Below are positions 1 to 10,928 of a stretch of 64,000 nucleotides of DNA, one piece after another (position 1 is the first letter of the stretch; every line of letters begins with the position of its first letter). The notes beneath the pieces are model-generated. The model did no database searches and was not told the DNA's origin. It saw only the letters and a program-made list of their open reading frames with translations. The stretch covers positions 42,711 through 106,710 of the forward strand of contig JASANG010000411.1 in the NCBI GenBank assembly GCA_030248215.1, given 5' to 3'. Origin of the DNA: Enoplolaimus lenunculus. Taxonomy: Eukaryota; Nematoda; Enoplea; Enoplida; Thoracostomopsidae. Both the position numbers and the translations under genes were made by a program.

Positions 1-322
1 ATTATTATTATTATGAATAACAGTTGGAAGGCATCGAAATCTGCGGCTCGCGAACCGGCTGTTATCTTGAAATGGTTATAGATTTAACGGTTGTAATTAC
101 AAAATAACATGAAACCAGTTCTGAACGCCGTTTTGAATAGTATTTAGTATAGAAAAATGCTAATCTTAGTCGCAACAGCTGGTTAACGCATATAGGAGGT
201 ATATTGGATGGGGTTTTGTCTAACTGAACGACGGGAAATAACACAACATTGTGTGACGATATTTCAAACTTCAACCGAATATATGTAACAGATGCTTGAA
301 TAATTCAGACACTGTTTGCCGT
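1..322. other. intergenic, short ATT microsatellite
   Basis: Starts with a short ATT repeat (1-14). No exon, RNA gene or recognisable element was found in the rest of this stretch. Confidence 0.5.
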
Positions 323-330
323 CTGTGGGT

Positions 331-492
331 GCGTAGCCAACAGTGAGAGCAAGCGGGTGCTCGGCTCCCTTGGAAAAATTTTGGCAACCTATAAAAATTT
401 CAACGTAGCTTGTAAGTTAACGAAAATCTTTATATGCCCCTCCTGAAATTTTTTAGCTACTCGCAAGCAAGGTGTACTGACTACGAGCCTGG
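331..492. mobile_element. family G hAT-like MITE, degraded copy
   Basis: The left end reads GCGTAGCCAAC and the right end CTACGAGCCTGG, which match the CAGGCCCGTAGCC termini of better copies at 2680, 5270 and 28277. The interior has the family's lines about AAAATTTTGG and AATTTTTTAGC. The 8-mer CTGTGGGT lies on both sides (323-330 and 493-500) and is read as the target duplication. The left terminus has lost its first few bases. Confidence 0.55.
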
Positions 493-500
493 CTGTGGGT

Positions 501-1058
501 AGGGTACAACCCAAATAAAAACGCGATATATTTAACGAACGCGGGGGCAGTTAAAATTCCGCGTATACTTAGGGGCAGGCCCCCGTCGACTAACTCAACA
601 TGCTAGTAGGGAACTTCCGGAAGGGCGTGTGGCGATTTCACATAACCCTATAAAACGAGGCTTGAACTTTTCAGTGGCCAACGCCCTTCTGGTGCTTAGT
701 CGCTCCGGTTGTCGTTTAGGCTGCCGGTCTGGCCGGCACAAGCGACGGAGGTAAAAGTTTTTGTTAACATCTTTTTAAAGCGGATGTTGCGATACTATGT
801 TATCCCATTCATGTCGAAATAATGATTAGTTATAACAAGAAGGCAGGACTAAACGCATAAAATGACGTATAATGTATTGTATGCAGTGTTATTGTCGTTG
901 GTAACGCGTTTTATAGGCTTTTTTTGTAATATATTGCATATAACTTCAATGATGCCTTCAGTCAAAAAATTAAAGTTTCCTTGTTGTTTTTATGAAAAAT
1001 TATCAGACATATACGTGCGAACTGAATGAAATATTTAGTCCTGTAGTTTACGTACTTG
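501..1058. other. intergenic, nothing recognised
   Basis: No open frame, splice-flanked exon or terminal inverted repeat stands out. A GC-rich patch near 680-750 (CCGGTTG, CTGCCGGTCTGGCCGGC) is locally palindromic but has no second copy in the window that I can see. Confidence 0.4.
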
Positions 1059-1245
1059 GGCCAATGTTACTTTAACGAGCGTAACAGTAGATTAAGCGTA
1101 TTCCTAAGCCTAAAGCCTAAGCGTTGCAAAAATGTGTTCCTAAGCCTAAGCCTCAGCCCAAGCAAAAAAATGTAATCTAAAATCTAAACCTACGCTTTTA
1201 TGGACCCATCAGAAACCTGGACGGCCCTTAAAACAACATGAGCCT
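1059..1245. mobile_element. family B MITE with TTAGGC-type core
   Basis: Begins GGCCAATGTTACTTTAA, continues with the family signature GTAACAGTAGATTAAGCGTA and a CCTAAG array, and ends in degraded form of AAAGTAACATGGGCC. The same order of blocks occurs in at least nine other places here. The target duplication is not clear in this copy. Confidence 0.75.
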
Positions 1246-1534
1246 GTACCTTAATACTTTTCCGATACAAACTCTCCATACACATATGATTTTGCTGTAT
1301 TAATAAAAGAGGCTTTCGTTGAGTTTAACCTCAGGATAAAGTTAAGGGCTGGTTTAGGATCAAAATAAACAGTATCCTGGGGACGCATTTGTTGTTTATC
1401 AAATTAACATCAGTGCGAGGTAACGTAAACAAATATATCCGTCAGTTCATGAGTGTATGCAAAAGTAACAAAAATGTGCTTCGTTGACAGCTGATAATGA
1501 CTGTGTTTCCAAGATTAAAGTTAACCGTTTTGTA
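1246..1534. other. intergenic, nothing recognised
   Basis: AT-rich sequence without supported exon, RNA gene or element terminus. Confidence 0.35.
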
Positions 1535-1793
1535 AGGGTTGCGCTATACTTGACGTGCGGCGCCGGCCGTTTCCGTGCGTCACTCGTACGGCACCGTCCG
1601 TCACCGTCCGTAAGCCGTACGGCGCCGTCCGTCACCGTCCGTAAGCCGTACGACGCCGTCCGTCACCATACGTTATCTTACGTGAGTTATTTGCGTACGG
1701 TACCGCACGGTGACGGACGGCGACGCACAGTGACGGACGACGCCATATGGGTGACGGACGGCGCCGCACGTCAAAAAAGTATACCGCAACCCT
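1535..1793. mobile_element. family F GC-rich foldback element
   Basis: The ends are inverted: AGGGTTGCGCTATACTTGAC at the left and, reading inward from the right, AGGGTTGCGGTATACTTTTT. The interior is made of CpG-rich units around CCGTCCGTCACC and CCGTACGGCG that occur in both orientations, so nearly the whole element folds on itself. A second copy lies at 10347-10533. The open frame through it is a by-product of the stop-poor GC repeat. No flanking duplication was seen. Confidence 0.75.
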
Positions 1794-2671
1794 GAGTCAA
1801 TGGATAGATACACAACAGTTTCGCAACTTTTAGGCGTTCAGTTAAGGATTCAAGAGGGTACATCAATGCGGAATAGTTTTTGTTATAAATCCAACCAAGA
1901 GTGCATGATACCCTTTAACAAGAGTATGCAACTGAGTACATTCTATGTAGAAAAAAATGTACCCAGCGCGCGTTGCATTTTTGGCTTACCGACCTTGTAT
2001 GGGGGTGTCAAAATCTTCATAGATGCTGAAATTCATGTGCTGTTTTCATATACTGAAAAGTGGTTCGATTATATTATCGGTGTTGGCTGGCGGAAACACG
2101 TGTAATGAACATAAAATAGACCCCCCCAAATGAGGGGGGTAGGACCAAAACGTAACGAGTGCTGATAGATTTCGTAACATGCAAAACAAGGCGTTTTGCA
2201 TACTCTTGTTTAAGGAATCATCCACTCTTGATCCAACTAAATAATTTTCAAAAACCCAATAAAATAAACGCGCTGTGAGCTCACAATTTTTGAATTAAAT
2301 GCAACCAAAATGGTAATTAACGATGCCGTATAAATTCCTGGTTCGTCGACGATTTTACCAAAAATCCTACGTTAAATTCTTGTGAAAATTTTATTTGAAT
2401 TTAAATTTTTGCACAATATAACACCTCAGTTTATAATTAAGCGAATATATTTGATATCTATATATTAAAACTCGAATGCTAAGTAGACGTCACCGTTCGA
2501 GGATGTTGACGTAACCTTTTCAACTTGTGACATTAATAACCGAAACGATTTTGCTCATTTTTCTTGTTTTTCATTGTTTACAGACTATTTTTCAAAATTT
2601 AAACGGTGTAAAAACACATTCTCGCGACATATACAAAATTTAAACCTTTTTGTCTTGCAGATGTTACAATA
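1794..2671. other. intergenic, nothing recognised
   Basis: Contains short open frames only and no acceptable splice context around them. A C-run/G-run pair near 2127-2143 is low-complexity. No repeat family from elsewhere in the window was recognised. Confidence 0.35.
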
Positions 2672-2679
2672 CCAGTGTG

Positions 2680-2856
2680 TGGGCCCGTAGCCAAGGGGTG
2701 GAGGGGGCAGGGGGGCTCAGCCCCCCCCCCTTCTGGAAATCTTTGGTCCCCCTAGAAAGTTTTCAACCTTGTTTGTAACTCATTGAAAACTCTTCAGCGT
2801 CCCTTCTGAAAAGTTTTTAGCCGCCCCTAGTACGGTGAGCTGTCTACGGGCCTGCC
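2680..2856. mobile_element. family G hAT-like MITE
   Basis: Ends are TGGGCCCGTAGCCAAGG and CTGTCTACGGGCCTGCC, an inverted pair. The direct repeat CCAGTGTG flanks both sides (2672-2679 and 2857-2864), a perfect 8-bp target duplication as expected for hAT elements. Interior lines resemble the other G copies (TTTTCAACCTTGTTTGTAA). No coding capacity. Confidence 0.8.
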
Positions 2857-2864
2857 CCAGTGTG

Positions 2865-3333
2865 GTGGTTCGTATATACTGGGATACGAATTCAATGGTG
2901 TGGGAAGGAACTTAATAATGACTCCAGAGATAAATTGAATATATAAAGCGAATGCCATATGGTGTGTCTTATGTGGCTATTAGTGGTCCCAGTGCAGATG
3001 TGCGTCGTATATGTAAACCTTTACACACATAATACACATTGATATACATATATACTCCTTTAAGTGTATTGAAATCTAAAATGTACCCCTTTCAAATCTT
3101 GTAGGAACAGATGCCTCGCTGAAACATATGGTTCTGAATCAAAATATTAATTTACCTGAAATGTATATATCCTGCATTAAAAATATTTCATTTCAACTGC
3201 GTCAATTTCATACGCCTTTGGATTTGACGGAATCTTTATTTTACTACCTTAAATACGCAGAAATTACGTAATTTCAGTATTAAGAAATTGTAAAATAAAC
3301 GCAGCAGTTTGAAAAATCAAATATGGCGTCACT
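2865..3333. other. intergenic, nothing recognised
   Basis: AT-rich, with several TATACATATA-type stretches near 3040-3060. No exon, RNA or element termini supported. Confidence 0.35.
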
Positions 3334-3517
3334 GACCCATGTATAGAACATGGGCCGGAACAGTAGTATAAGCATATTCCTAAGCCTAAGCCTAAGCGTA
3401 TGGATGAGCCTATTCCTAAGCCTAAACCTAAGCCTAAGCAAAAAATAGTCTAAAGCTTAAATTGACACTATTATAGCCTCTTCGGAAACCGATACGGCCC
3501 TGTCGTATACATGGGCC
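3334..3517. mobile_element. family A MITE with CCTAAG array
   Basis: Opens with CCCATGTATAGAACA, followed by GGAACAGTAGTATAAGCATA and (CCTAAG) units, then GTCTAAAGCTTAAA, and closes with GGCCCTG and TATACATGGGCC. This is the standard layout of family A. Flanks GGCGTCAC and GGCGTATT share only five of eight bases, so the target duplication is eroded. Confidence 0.8.
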
Positions 3518-3931
3518 GGCGTATTTATTTAATTTTAAAGAACAGTTTTAAAAATATTTAAAACATAATAACTGGTCACTATACACTAGGCTTTATCCCT
3601 ATTTAAATACGGCAATTCGTGTTGTACTATACGTCCAAGGCTACGGAACCAATCCTTGTTATGCTTACCCCCTCCAGCCACGAATTTTCAGTTCAGCTTA
3701 CCACAGTATTAAACCATGAACTATAGCCTCAGGTGTACAATTTATGCGTAGCACACTTCTGTTCTCGGGTTAAATTGAATTTTAAACCTTTACATCGCTG
3801 AACAGCACAACGAAGAAAACTCAAAATTAACTCGAGTTCGCAACACTTGGTTTCGCAAAAAAAACGCCGTCCGCCAGTGGTGTCCTGCGTCAACTGTGAT
3901 GCGAATAAACAAATCTCAAACCAGAAGTGTT
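3518..3931. other. intergenic, nothing recognised
   Basis: An open frame crosses into the following MITE and is not conserved in sense; no gene is supported. Confidence 0.35.
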
Positions 3932-3939
3932 CCATCAGC

Positions 3940-4331
3940 CAGGGTGCAAAGCGGAACTGGGTTTTGCCGGAATCGGAATCAGAACTACAAAATTTGTGAC
4001 TATACGGATAGTTTGTATTAACAAGCATAATATTGATTTAGGGTGTCTGTTGGCTGGCAACAACTCTCAAAAACGTCGCATGAAAAAAATGGGCAATCAT
4101 TTTTTAGCTGTGTTACGCTAAACTGCAATCAATCAATTATCAATAAGTTAACTTATCGAAAACAATTTGCTAGATAAATGATGCAGAATTTTTCTACAAC
4201 ATATCACAACAAGTAGGCCTGAAATCAAAATGTGGAAATTCCGATTCCGATTGACTGTGTAATCGGAATCGGGATCGGAACTCGTTTTGAATCGGAATTC
4301 TAATCGAAATCGGAATTCTGATTGCACCCTG
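3940..4331. mobile_element. hAT-type MITE, CAGGGTGCAA family (392 bp)
   Basis: Begins CAGGGTGCAAAGCGGAAC and ends CTGATTGCACCCTG. It is flanked by the perfect 8-bp duplication CCATCAGC (3932-3939 and 4332-4339). CAGGG termini with 8-bp duplications are the hAT hallmark. The subterminal regions are strings of GGAATCGG-type units. Further family members are at 46782-47184 (403 bp) and 62695-62779 (85 bp). Confidence 0.9.
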
Positions 4332-4502
4332 CCATCAGCAGCGTATAGCTAGTACCTGTTATCAGTTTAAGAAGGCTATACCTCGTATGAAATGAAAATT
4401 TTGTAACCTGTTGAATCTAGAAGGTTTTGTCCTAAAAATCTGTTCAAGGTATTTTTTCTTGTTTTCTTTACCGAAATTATAGGATGTGATATATCCTCTA
4501 TT

Positions 4503-4713
4503 CACTGGAAAAAATGGTGAGTCAAATTGATTCTCCCCGAAATAGGCTTTTCCGGACTGCACAAACTGAGTCAAAATTCGACTCCGCCAGAATCAAATTC
4601 CATTCACTTTTCGATTCACGACTCTGGCGGAGTCGAATTTTGACTCGGTTTGTGTAGTCCGCAAAAGCCTATTTCGGAGGGAATCAATTTGACTCACCAT
4701 TTTTTTGCAGTGT
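4503..4713. mobile_element. family C palindromic Tc1/mariner-like MITE
   Basis: Outer ends are CACTGGAAAAAATGGTGAGT and its complement ending TTTTTTTGCAGTG, followed by TA. The element is almost one long palindrome: AATAGGCTTTTCCGGAC, ACAAACTGAGTC and TTCGACTC blocks each recur in inverse order. Intact relatives in this window are bounded by TA dinucleotides, the Tc1/mariner target. Confidence 0.85.
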
Positions 4714-5019
4714 ATCCTTCCTGTTGTATATACCTGTTGTTGGTCCCGTGTTCAAAAACGTGCCGCAGTTTAAAAACCGGGAACAATTTTGTACCATTTC
4801 CATTTTGGAACGTTCGATTTGAGAGCAGTTTAGGCTGCTATTTTTGGCGACATGTACGTATTTACACCAACGGGAATATTAAAACGTGCTTACCATCTGG
4901 TGTTATCGACTTTTTCAGTGCGTTCTTACCGATTACAGATTGTTTGTATAAAATGTATACAACCTATGACAAATTCAATCTATGACAAATTCAAAGTGGC
5001 AAAAAATCATAAAACTGCC
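4714..5019. other. intergenic, nothing recognised
   Basis: An open frame covers part of this stretch but runs out of a MITE end and has no recognisable domain or splice context. Confidence 0.3.
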
Positions 5020-5231
5020 GAAGCCTAAGCCTAAGCGTATGGATGAACCTATTCCTAAGCCTAAGCCTAAGCGTATGGATGAGCCTTTTCCTAAGCCTAA
5101 GCCTAAGCGTATGGATGAACCTATTCCTAAGCCTAAGTCTAAGCCTAAGCTAAAAAATAGTCTAAAGCTTAAACTGACTCTATTATAGTCCCTCCGGAAA
5201 ACGATGCGACCCTGTTCTATACATAAGCCAA
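5020..5231. mobile_element. family A MITE, left end missing
   Basis: Contains an array of CCTAAG units interrupted three times by CGTATGGATGA, then TCTAAAGCTTAAACTGACTC, CTCCGGAAAACGAT and CCCTGTTCTATACAT, the right half of family A. The left inverted repeat is unrecognisable. Confidence 0.75.
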
Positions 5232-5269
5232 ATTACAGGTGTAAAGTTTGATTTCATAAAATAATTACT

Positions 5270-5430
5270 CAGGCGCGTAACCAGCTCACCGTGTTAGGGG
5301 GGGCTAAAAATTTTTCAGGAGGGACATTCTAGGGTTTTAATAACTTGCAAACATGGTTGAAAATTTTTTAGGGGAACCAAAATTCCCAGGGAAGTTGAGC
5401 CCCCCATGGCCCCCCTTGGCTACGGGCCCG
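5270..5430. mobile_element. family G hAT-like MITE
   Basis: Ends CAGGCGCGTAACCAGCTCAC and TTGGCTACGGGCCCG. Flanked by TAATTACT (5262-5269) and TAACTACT (5431-5438), an 8-bp target duplication with one difference. Interior carries the shared AAATTTTTCAGGAGG and AACTTGCAAACA motifs. Confidence 0.8.
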
Positions 5431-5438
5431 TAACTACT

Positions 5439-7704
5439 TAGCTACATTTCTTCCCCTCTTTGACCAAAAAGCACTTATATTTAGCTAAAGGGATTAAACG
5501 TTAAGCAAATGTCTTGGCCAGTAATTCTATAAACATTGTAAAATAATTTTCAATGGACCAATAGAATACCGCTGTCAAAAACATCATGTTAAAGTTGGTG
5601 TTTATCAGAACCTGCCTTCATAAAATTGCATTTATAAATAAGGTGATAAGTATTATTGTAAAACGAGAACAATTTCAGTTTTGTTATACAGATTTGTTTC
5701 TAATCATTTCGCTAGGACTTGAATAATCTAATTTTTTATTATTGTGAACGTGTAAAAAATAAGCCAGCCGGCTTTGTGTGTATGCGCAAAAGTTAGCGAA
5801 TGCACAACAAGTTGCATGCAAAGTATGTTTTTACTGAACAATCACGTTTTTGTTCAATGAAGATATGGTCTGTAAAACGAAACTAATGCTGGAAAGTTGC
5901 ACAAATTACGTATGTGAGGCATTATAGCTTTAATTATATAAATTACAAATGTCACTTCCTGCAAAAATCAATTTTAGGTGAAGTCAGCTTTACACAGCCC
6001 TGCTGCTAGGAATTTTTAGCAAAGCTGGCGAAAGATTTGTAAAGAAAGCGAGGAAGAAAGTTTATCCTAATGCAGAATTTTTGTAATGCAGTTGAAACAA
6101 AATTTCGGCAAAGGGATGGGTCAAACTATTCGCAGGAACGGCGACGCCCCCACGTACCTCTGCAGTTGCTGGTCTGTTTATAGACCCAACGATGCATATC
6201 TTCGGTGAAAATTGCATATTTCAATTGTAATAATTGCTAGAAACACCCATTGGCGAATCCAAGGGGGACACCCCTACCTAACCTCCTGAATGGTTTCTGG
6301 CTCACGAGTTTTTTCATTGTGCTGTATAGCGCGTACTACCCCCTGAGAAAATTTTTTCGATCCGCGACCCTGAAACACCTTTTCAAATCATTAATACGAG
6401 CATTAAACTTATATTAAAATAATTATTTAAAAACATCAAAAAAATTACTTAAAACAGCGAAAAATTTTTACTTCCTTAAACAAAAAAGTTTCTTGTTATC
6501 ACAAATGAACCGAATTGACACTTCTGATCGGTTCAGATGACAAACCAAACAAACGAAGACACAAATCACGAACATTACAATTTTAACTCATTATACAGTG
6601 GGTATTTTTACTCGGCAGCACCGGTTTTATTTACGCAACCAAACAGAGAGAGAAATTCGTTGAATACGAAACGCTATATTCTCAACAGAGCACAATGTAT
6701 CGGTCGCTCGAAACACAGGTGGTTTTAAATACACCTGCCGCAATTAATAATATAATACCATAATACTACATTTTCGAAATATAAAAGAAAATGTGAGATA
6801 GACACATTGGCGATGAATATATCACTCTAATAATGCAATTTACACAAACAGACATAAATGTATATAATATATAAATAAATAAATATATATACATATATAT
6901 AACATTTGGTCAGCAAACTGGCATCTGGGGTGACTAACCTGTCAATCTGACACATACTCCATTTGCTGACACCTGGACGTAATTTCAACTTATGGGCGTT
7001 TTAAAACACGACATAATTTTTAACAATAATCAGCTACCGGAAACTCCTACAGTTTGTCTTATGATATAAAAAGAAACGAAATTGTATTTACAACTGTAAA
7101 TAAAAAACGTTCCGGCATCGTTACAGTTTAAAGCCCCAGTCACATGTACAAGTTTTTGTCACTGCCAGCCGAGGATACTGGGTACAAATTGCATCTGCAA
7201 GTTTGACGCAGCAAAAAGTTACATGCGTAAACAATGGCTTCCGGGTGTCTAAAATGTATAAGTTTAAAACGTTAGCAAACCTTGAATTATTGTAAAGTAA
7301 TTGCATCGAGACCACCACATGACGGCAAATTTAAGTCAAATTCTTAGTGAATTCCTCCGAAGCTATGGATGGTTTAAAATTAGATTCTGGCAAAAATTTG
7401 CGAAACGCGTAAACAGATGTATGATACGTAAAATATGCCATAAAAATTACAATCAGTATAATTAATTTTGCCAAAAATGGGAGCACAAATAATGGCCATA
7501 TGGCGTTAACGACATCGCAATGTGACGCTTAGCAGTCAACGAACAAAAAAACAATCAACCAAATAAATGAGATTCGCATTAAAAATGTGAATCATATTCA
7601 GAGAATATTCAAAAGAGTCAAAAAATCAGCCAATGCATACAATAGGTTGTTACAGTAGTATAAGCATATTCCTACTTTTATGCCTAAGCCTAATCATAAG
7701 CGTA
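5439..7704. other. intergenic; holds one copy of orphan repeat J
   Basis: About 5766-5960 resembles 17495-17680 (see the repeat entry). The rest is AT-rich with scattered short frames. A TATATA-rich patch lies near 6855-6900. No exon or RNA gene supported. A degenerate (CCTAAG) patch precedes 7705. Confidence 0.35.
5766..5960 (+). repeat. orphan dispersed repeat J, copy 1
   Basis: Shares with 17495-17680 the ordered blocks TGCGCAA, GCACAACAA, GAACAATCAC, TAATGCTGGAA, ATGTGAGGCATT and TTTTAATTATATA. Spacing is similar in both copies. No termini or coding capacity could be defined; it may be the interior of an older element. Confidence 0.6.
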
Positions 7705-7916
7705 CACTGCAAACAAAATGGTGAGTCAGATTGACGCTTTCCGAAATAGGCTTTTCGGGACGACACAAATTGAGTCAAAATTCGACTCCACTAGAGTCAC
7801 ATTCGACTCACTAAGACGAACATTGGACTCTGGCGGAGTCGAATTTGACTCAGTTTGTGTAGTCCTGAAAAGCCTATTTCGGAGAGAGTCCAATTGACTC
7901 AGTATTTTTTACAGTG
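7705..7916. mobile_element. family C palindromic Tc1/mariner-like MITE
   Basis: CACTGCAAACAAAATGGTGA at the left and GTATTTTTTACAGTG at the right, each followed outward by TA (7703-7704 and 7917-7918). The interior is a near-perfect palindrome of AATAGGCTTTTC, ACAAACTGAGTC-like and TTCGACTC blocks. This is the cleanest TA-flanked copy. Confidence 0.88.
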
Positions 7917-8104
7917 TAAGAACGAGCTTGTTCTTATAAACAAATCAAAAATAAACTGCACAAAATATACAAGATCGTAGCTGAAGTATAGGTAAACGAA
8001 TAGTAAAAACAACGGAACCAGATATTTAAGTATTCATGCGGAAAAATGTTTTGTTTCTACCAATACAATTGTGGTACGAAAATATATATTCATGTGGCTA
8101 AGTA

Positions 8105-8245
8105 CACTGTAAAAAATGGGGAGTCAAATTGACTCTCGCGAGGCTTTTCCTGACTACACAAACTGAGTCAAATTTGACTCCGCCAGAGTCAAATTTGACT
8201 CACAGAGCGATTCAGTATTCAATTTGAGTCCCCATTTTTACAATG
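8105..8245. mobile_element. family C palindromic MITE, short copy
   Basis: CACTGTAAAAAATGGGGAGT to CCATTTTTACAATG between TA dinucleotides (8103-8104 and 8246-8247). About 70 bp shorter than other copies: the right arm has lost most of its AATAGGC block. Confidence 0.82.
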
Positions 8246-8247
8246 TA

Positions 8248-8506
8248 TAGTAATTTCTACTAAACCTAAAGGATGCGTCAAAATTTTTTTAAGATTATGG
8301 ATAAAGTTTAGTGTTTTTAGTTCAAATCGAACAATTGCTGCATATCTCAAACTGAAAAATGAATAGAATACTTTTCAAGTCATCTAGAACGAACTATGAG
8401 CATAAAACTAACGAAATTTCAAATAATTGCATAAAATAAAACCGTCCGGATTTCGATTTCAACCGGAAACAGATCACCGACCGACTAAATGCTGCTTGTA
8501 AACCAT
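8248..8506. other. intergenic, nothing recognised
   Basis: No supported feature. Confidence 0.3.
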
Positions 8507-8870
8507 GGTGTAACCGAATATCTGTTTCCGTCTTCGTTTCTGGTAGAAATTGGTGTCCATTACCGTTTCCGTTACAGAAATAACGACAATTCTCATATTC
8601 TTACGTTCAACATTAGTTATAAATCACGTATATATCTCGAATTTTTTGTTACAAATATGCTGCACAACCGTAATAAAAACTGTGAAACTCATCCAAAACC
8701 TTAAAAATTTCAATGCATCCGCCACTTTTTCTTCAAAATATTTCAAAGACCGGTGAGAATATCCTGCAGGCCTCAATTGCGCTTGCAGAATCATAAAACA
8801 TTTTCGAAACTTTTATACTTCAATATCCATTTTCCGTTTTCGTTATTTTTACTATCCGTTTACACCCGGC
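8507..8870. mobile_element. family K MITE, copy 1
   Basis: Starts GGTGTAACCGAATATC and ends ACTATCCGTTTACACCC. Between them runs the family order: GTTTCCG stretches, AAATTGGTGTCC, AATAACG, an AT-rich middle with AATATGCTG and TTTCAATGCATCC, then AATATCC and GTTATTTTTACTATCC. Other copies: 26225-26632 and 62651-63090. The GTAACCG/GTAAACGG termini suggest a hAT relative, but no target duplication was certain here. Confidence 0.7.
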
Positions 8871-9329
8871 TTGTAACAGAACCGACGTTCAGTAAAAATA
8901 GTTTACCTCAAAGTCAGTATACATATATAAATTTACTGGACGCTCAAAAGACGCCAAGTATACGAATGTATATATTATATTTCTATAAAACACCACAACA
9001 TATGGTTGAAATTTAATTAAAGAAGTGTCGAATTTAAACTAAACTCGACAGTCACCTGTGATCAAAATGTCACAAGTAATTTTGGTTGCTCTCAAGTCAA
9101 CTTGAACGCAATGCAAATGTTAGTCTCATGGTTTTAACTCTGATTCAAAAATTTGTTTGCGTAAACAATGCAAATTTTTATACCATTTAAGTCATCCGCA
9201 CAGAACTGACATCCCAACATTGGCATATATCCTGAAAGCTGTGAAAAAACTGAGAAAAACTTTTTAAGCAGGTTTTAGAACATGGCCGCTGGTTCACACA
9301 GTTCAAAAAACGTCACGTTCGGTGCACTC
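8871..9329. other. intergenic, nothing recognised
   Basis: No supported feature. Confidence 0.3.
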
Positions 9330-9459
9330 CAGGCCCTTAGCTTGCTCACTTTGGTAGGAGTGAGCTAAACATTTATCAGAAGGAACACACAAGGGGATCG
9401 CAACCCTCTTCAAGGGTGGTTGAACCCATTGGCTCCCCCCTCGGGCAAAAGGCCCGCTT
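9330..9459. mobile_element. possible degraded family G element
   Basis: Left CAGGCCCTTAGCTTGCTCAC and right AAAAGGCCCG resemble the family G termini. The interior GCTAAACATTTATCAGAAGG resembles its TTTTTCAGGAGGG line. Flanks GTGCACTC and CTTCACTC agree at six of eight positions. Identification is tentative. Confidence 0.4.
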
Positions 9460-10082
9460 CACTCGCGTAAAAATACTTTCAACTCATGTAAGTATCCTAA
9501 AGAAATGAAATCATGGTTGCTGCCCTGGTCAGAGAGTAGCAACACTTGACTGCAGTAGTTTTTGTCAAAATCGAATGCAAGGCGCTTTTCCCTCACTCAG
9601 ATCCATGCAATCATTTTGCAGTTGTGATAATAATGTTATATCATAGCGCAACCGAAGGTGGAAAAACCCGAAGCCGAGAAACCGAGTTTCTACCGGAACT
9701 GGAGCCGGACGCAGCCCTGTGGTTGGTGGTATCCTGACTTATATATAAGCTAAAATTGGCAAATTTATGCTCATGATAGTTATCTAATTACGCATTTTCA
9801 GATAGAAGTTGAACATCAACATAGGATTTAAAAAAATAATGAACGTACAGCTCAATTTAAATTGCGATTTTATATTTCAATTGATATATCAAATGTTTAG
9901 TCGAATACTTGAAGAGTTACTTACAAGCTACTTTTTGCAATTGTTAAGCTTACAAGCATATGCGTTTTGGTCACAGTTTAGATTTCAAAGTCAAATTTTA
10001 TTCAAAAGTTTTTTTCACGACGAACGTGCGCCTTTGAAATAATACAACTTTCAAATTAGTTCACGTAATTAAACCGGTGACC
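9460..10082. other. intergenic, nothing recognised
   Basis: Two short open frames (9546-9737, 9809-10042) have no recognisable domain and no splice context. A CCGGAACTGGAGCCGG patch near 9693 recalls the CAGGGTGCAA hAT family but lacks its ends. Confidence 0.3.
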
Positions 10083-10090
10083 AAAATTTT

Positions 10091-10241
10091 GGCCCATGTT
10101 TAGAACAGGGCCGGAACAGCAGTGTAAGCATATTCCTAAGCCCAAGCGTAAGCCTAAGCAAAAAAATTAGTCTACAGCTTAACGTGACTCTATTATAGCC
10201 CCTCTGGAAAGCGATCCAGCCCTGTTCTGTATACATGGGCC
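10091..10241. mobile_element. family A MITE with CCTAAG array
   Basis: GGCCCATGTTTAGAACAGGG at the left, CCCTGTTCTG and ACATGGGCC at the right. Flanked by a perfect 8-bp duplication AAAATTTT (10083-10090 and 10242-10249). One of the copies that fixes the true element ends. Confidence 0.88.
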
Positions 10242-10346
10242 AAAATTTTTATTGAATAAAATAGCAGGTCTTAAATTTGAGCATCAAAAATCTTTCATGG
10301 CACAAAGTTGCACTATTAATATTTAAATTTTAATCTGGCAGACAAA

Positions 10347-10533
10347 GGGGTTGCGCTATAGTTTTGTTGACGTACAGCGCCGTCAGCCACCGCGCGGCGC
10401 CGTCCATCAACGTCCGTCACCCGTACGGCGTCATCCGTCACTGTTCATGTGCGATATCGTATGGTGCCGGTCGGCGCCGTACGCGTGACGCACGGTGACG
10501 GACGGCGCCAGACGTCAAGCATAGCGCGACCCC
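10347..10533. mobile_element. family F GC-rich foldback element, copy 2
   Basis: GGGGTTGCGCTATAG at the left; its inverse GCATAGCGCGACCCC at the right. The interior repeats CCGTCC, CGGCGCCG and GTGACGGACGG in opposite orientations. AAAGG occurs at both borders but overlaps the termini, so it cannot be called a target duplication. Confidence 0.75.
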
Positions 10534-10706
10534 AAAGGCCCAAATTCATGGTACGTTTATGTTCACATTCAATCCTCATACGATTCTCAATTTGATAGAT
10601 GCCAAAAGCTTCAACCCAAACATTACCGTAACTGTTTTTGTAACCCAAAGTGTAAACCTAAGTTAAAGCTTAAGCAAAGCATAACCCTAAACCTATTTTA
10701 GCAATA

Positions 10707-10928
10707 CACTATAAAAAATGGTGAGTCAAATTGACTCTGCTCCGACAAAGGCTTTTCCTGACTACACAAACTGAGTCAAAATTTGACTCCGCCAGAGTCA
10801 AAATTCGACTCCGCCAGAGTCAAATCGAGTCGAATTTGACTCAAGCGAAGTCAAATTTTGACTCAGTTTGCGTAGTCCCGTACAGCCTATTTCGGAGAGA
10901 GTCAATTTGACAAACCTTTTTTGCAGTC
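10707..10928. mobile_element. family C palindromic MITE
   Basis: CACTATAAAAAATGGTGAGT to ACCTTTTTTGCAGTC with TA on both sides. The usual AATAGGC/ACAAACTGAGTC palindrome fills it. The TTCGACTCCGCC line is duplicated within the left arm. Confidence 0.8.
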
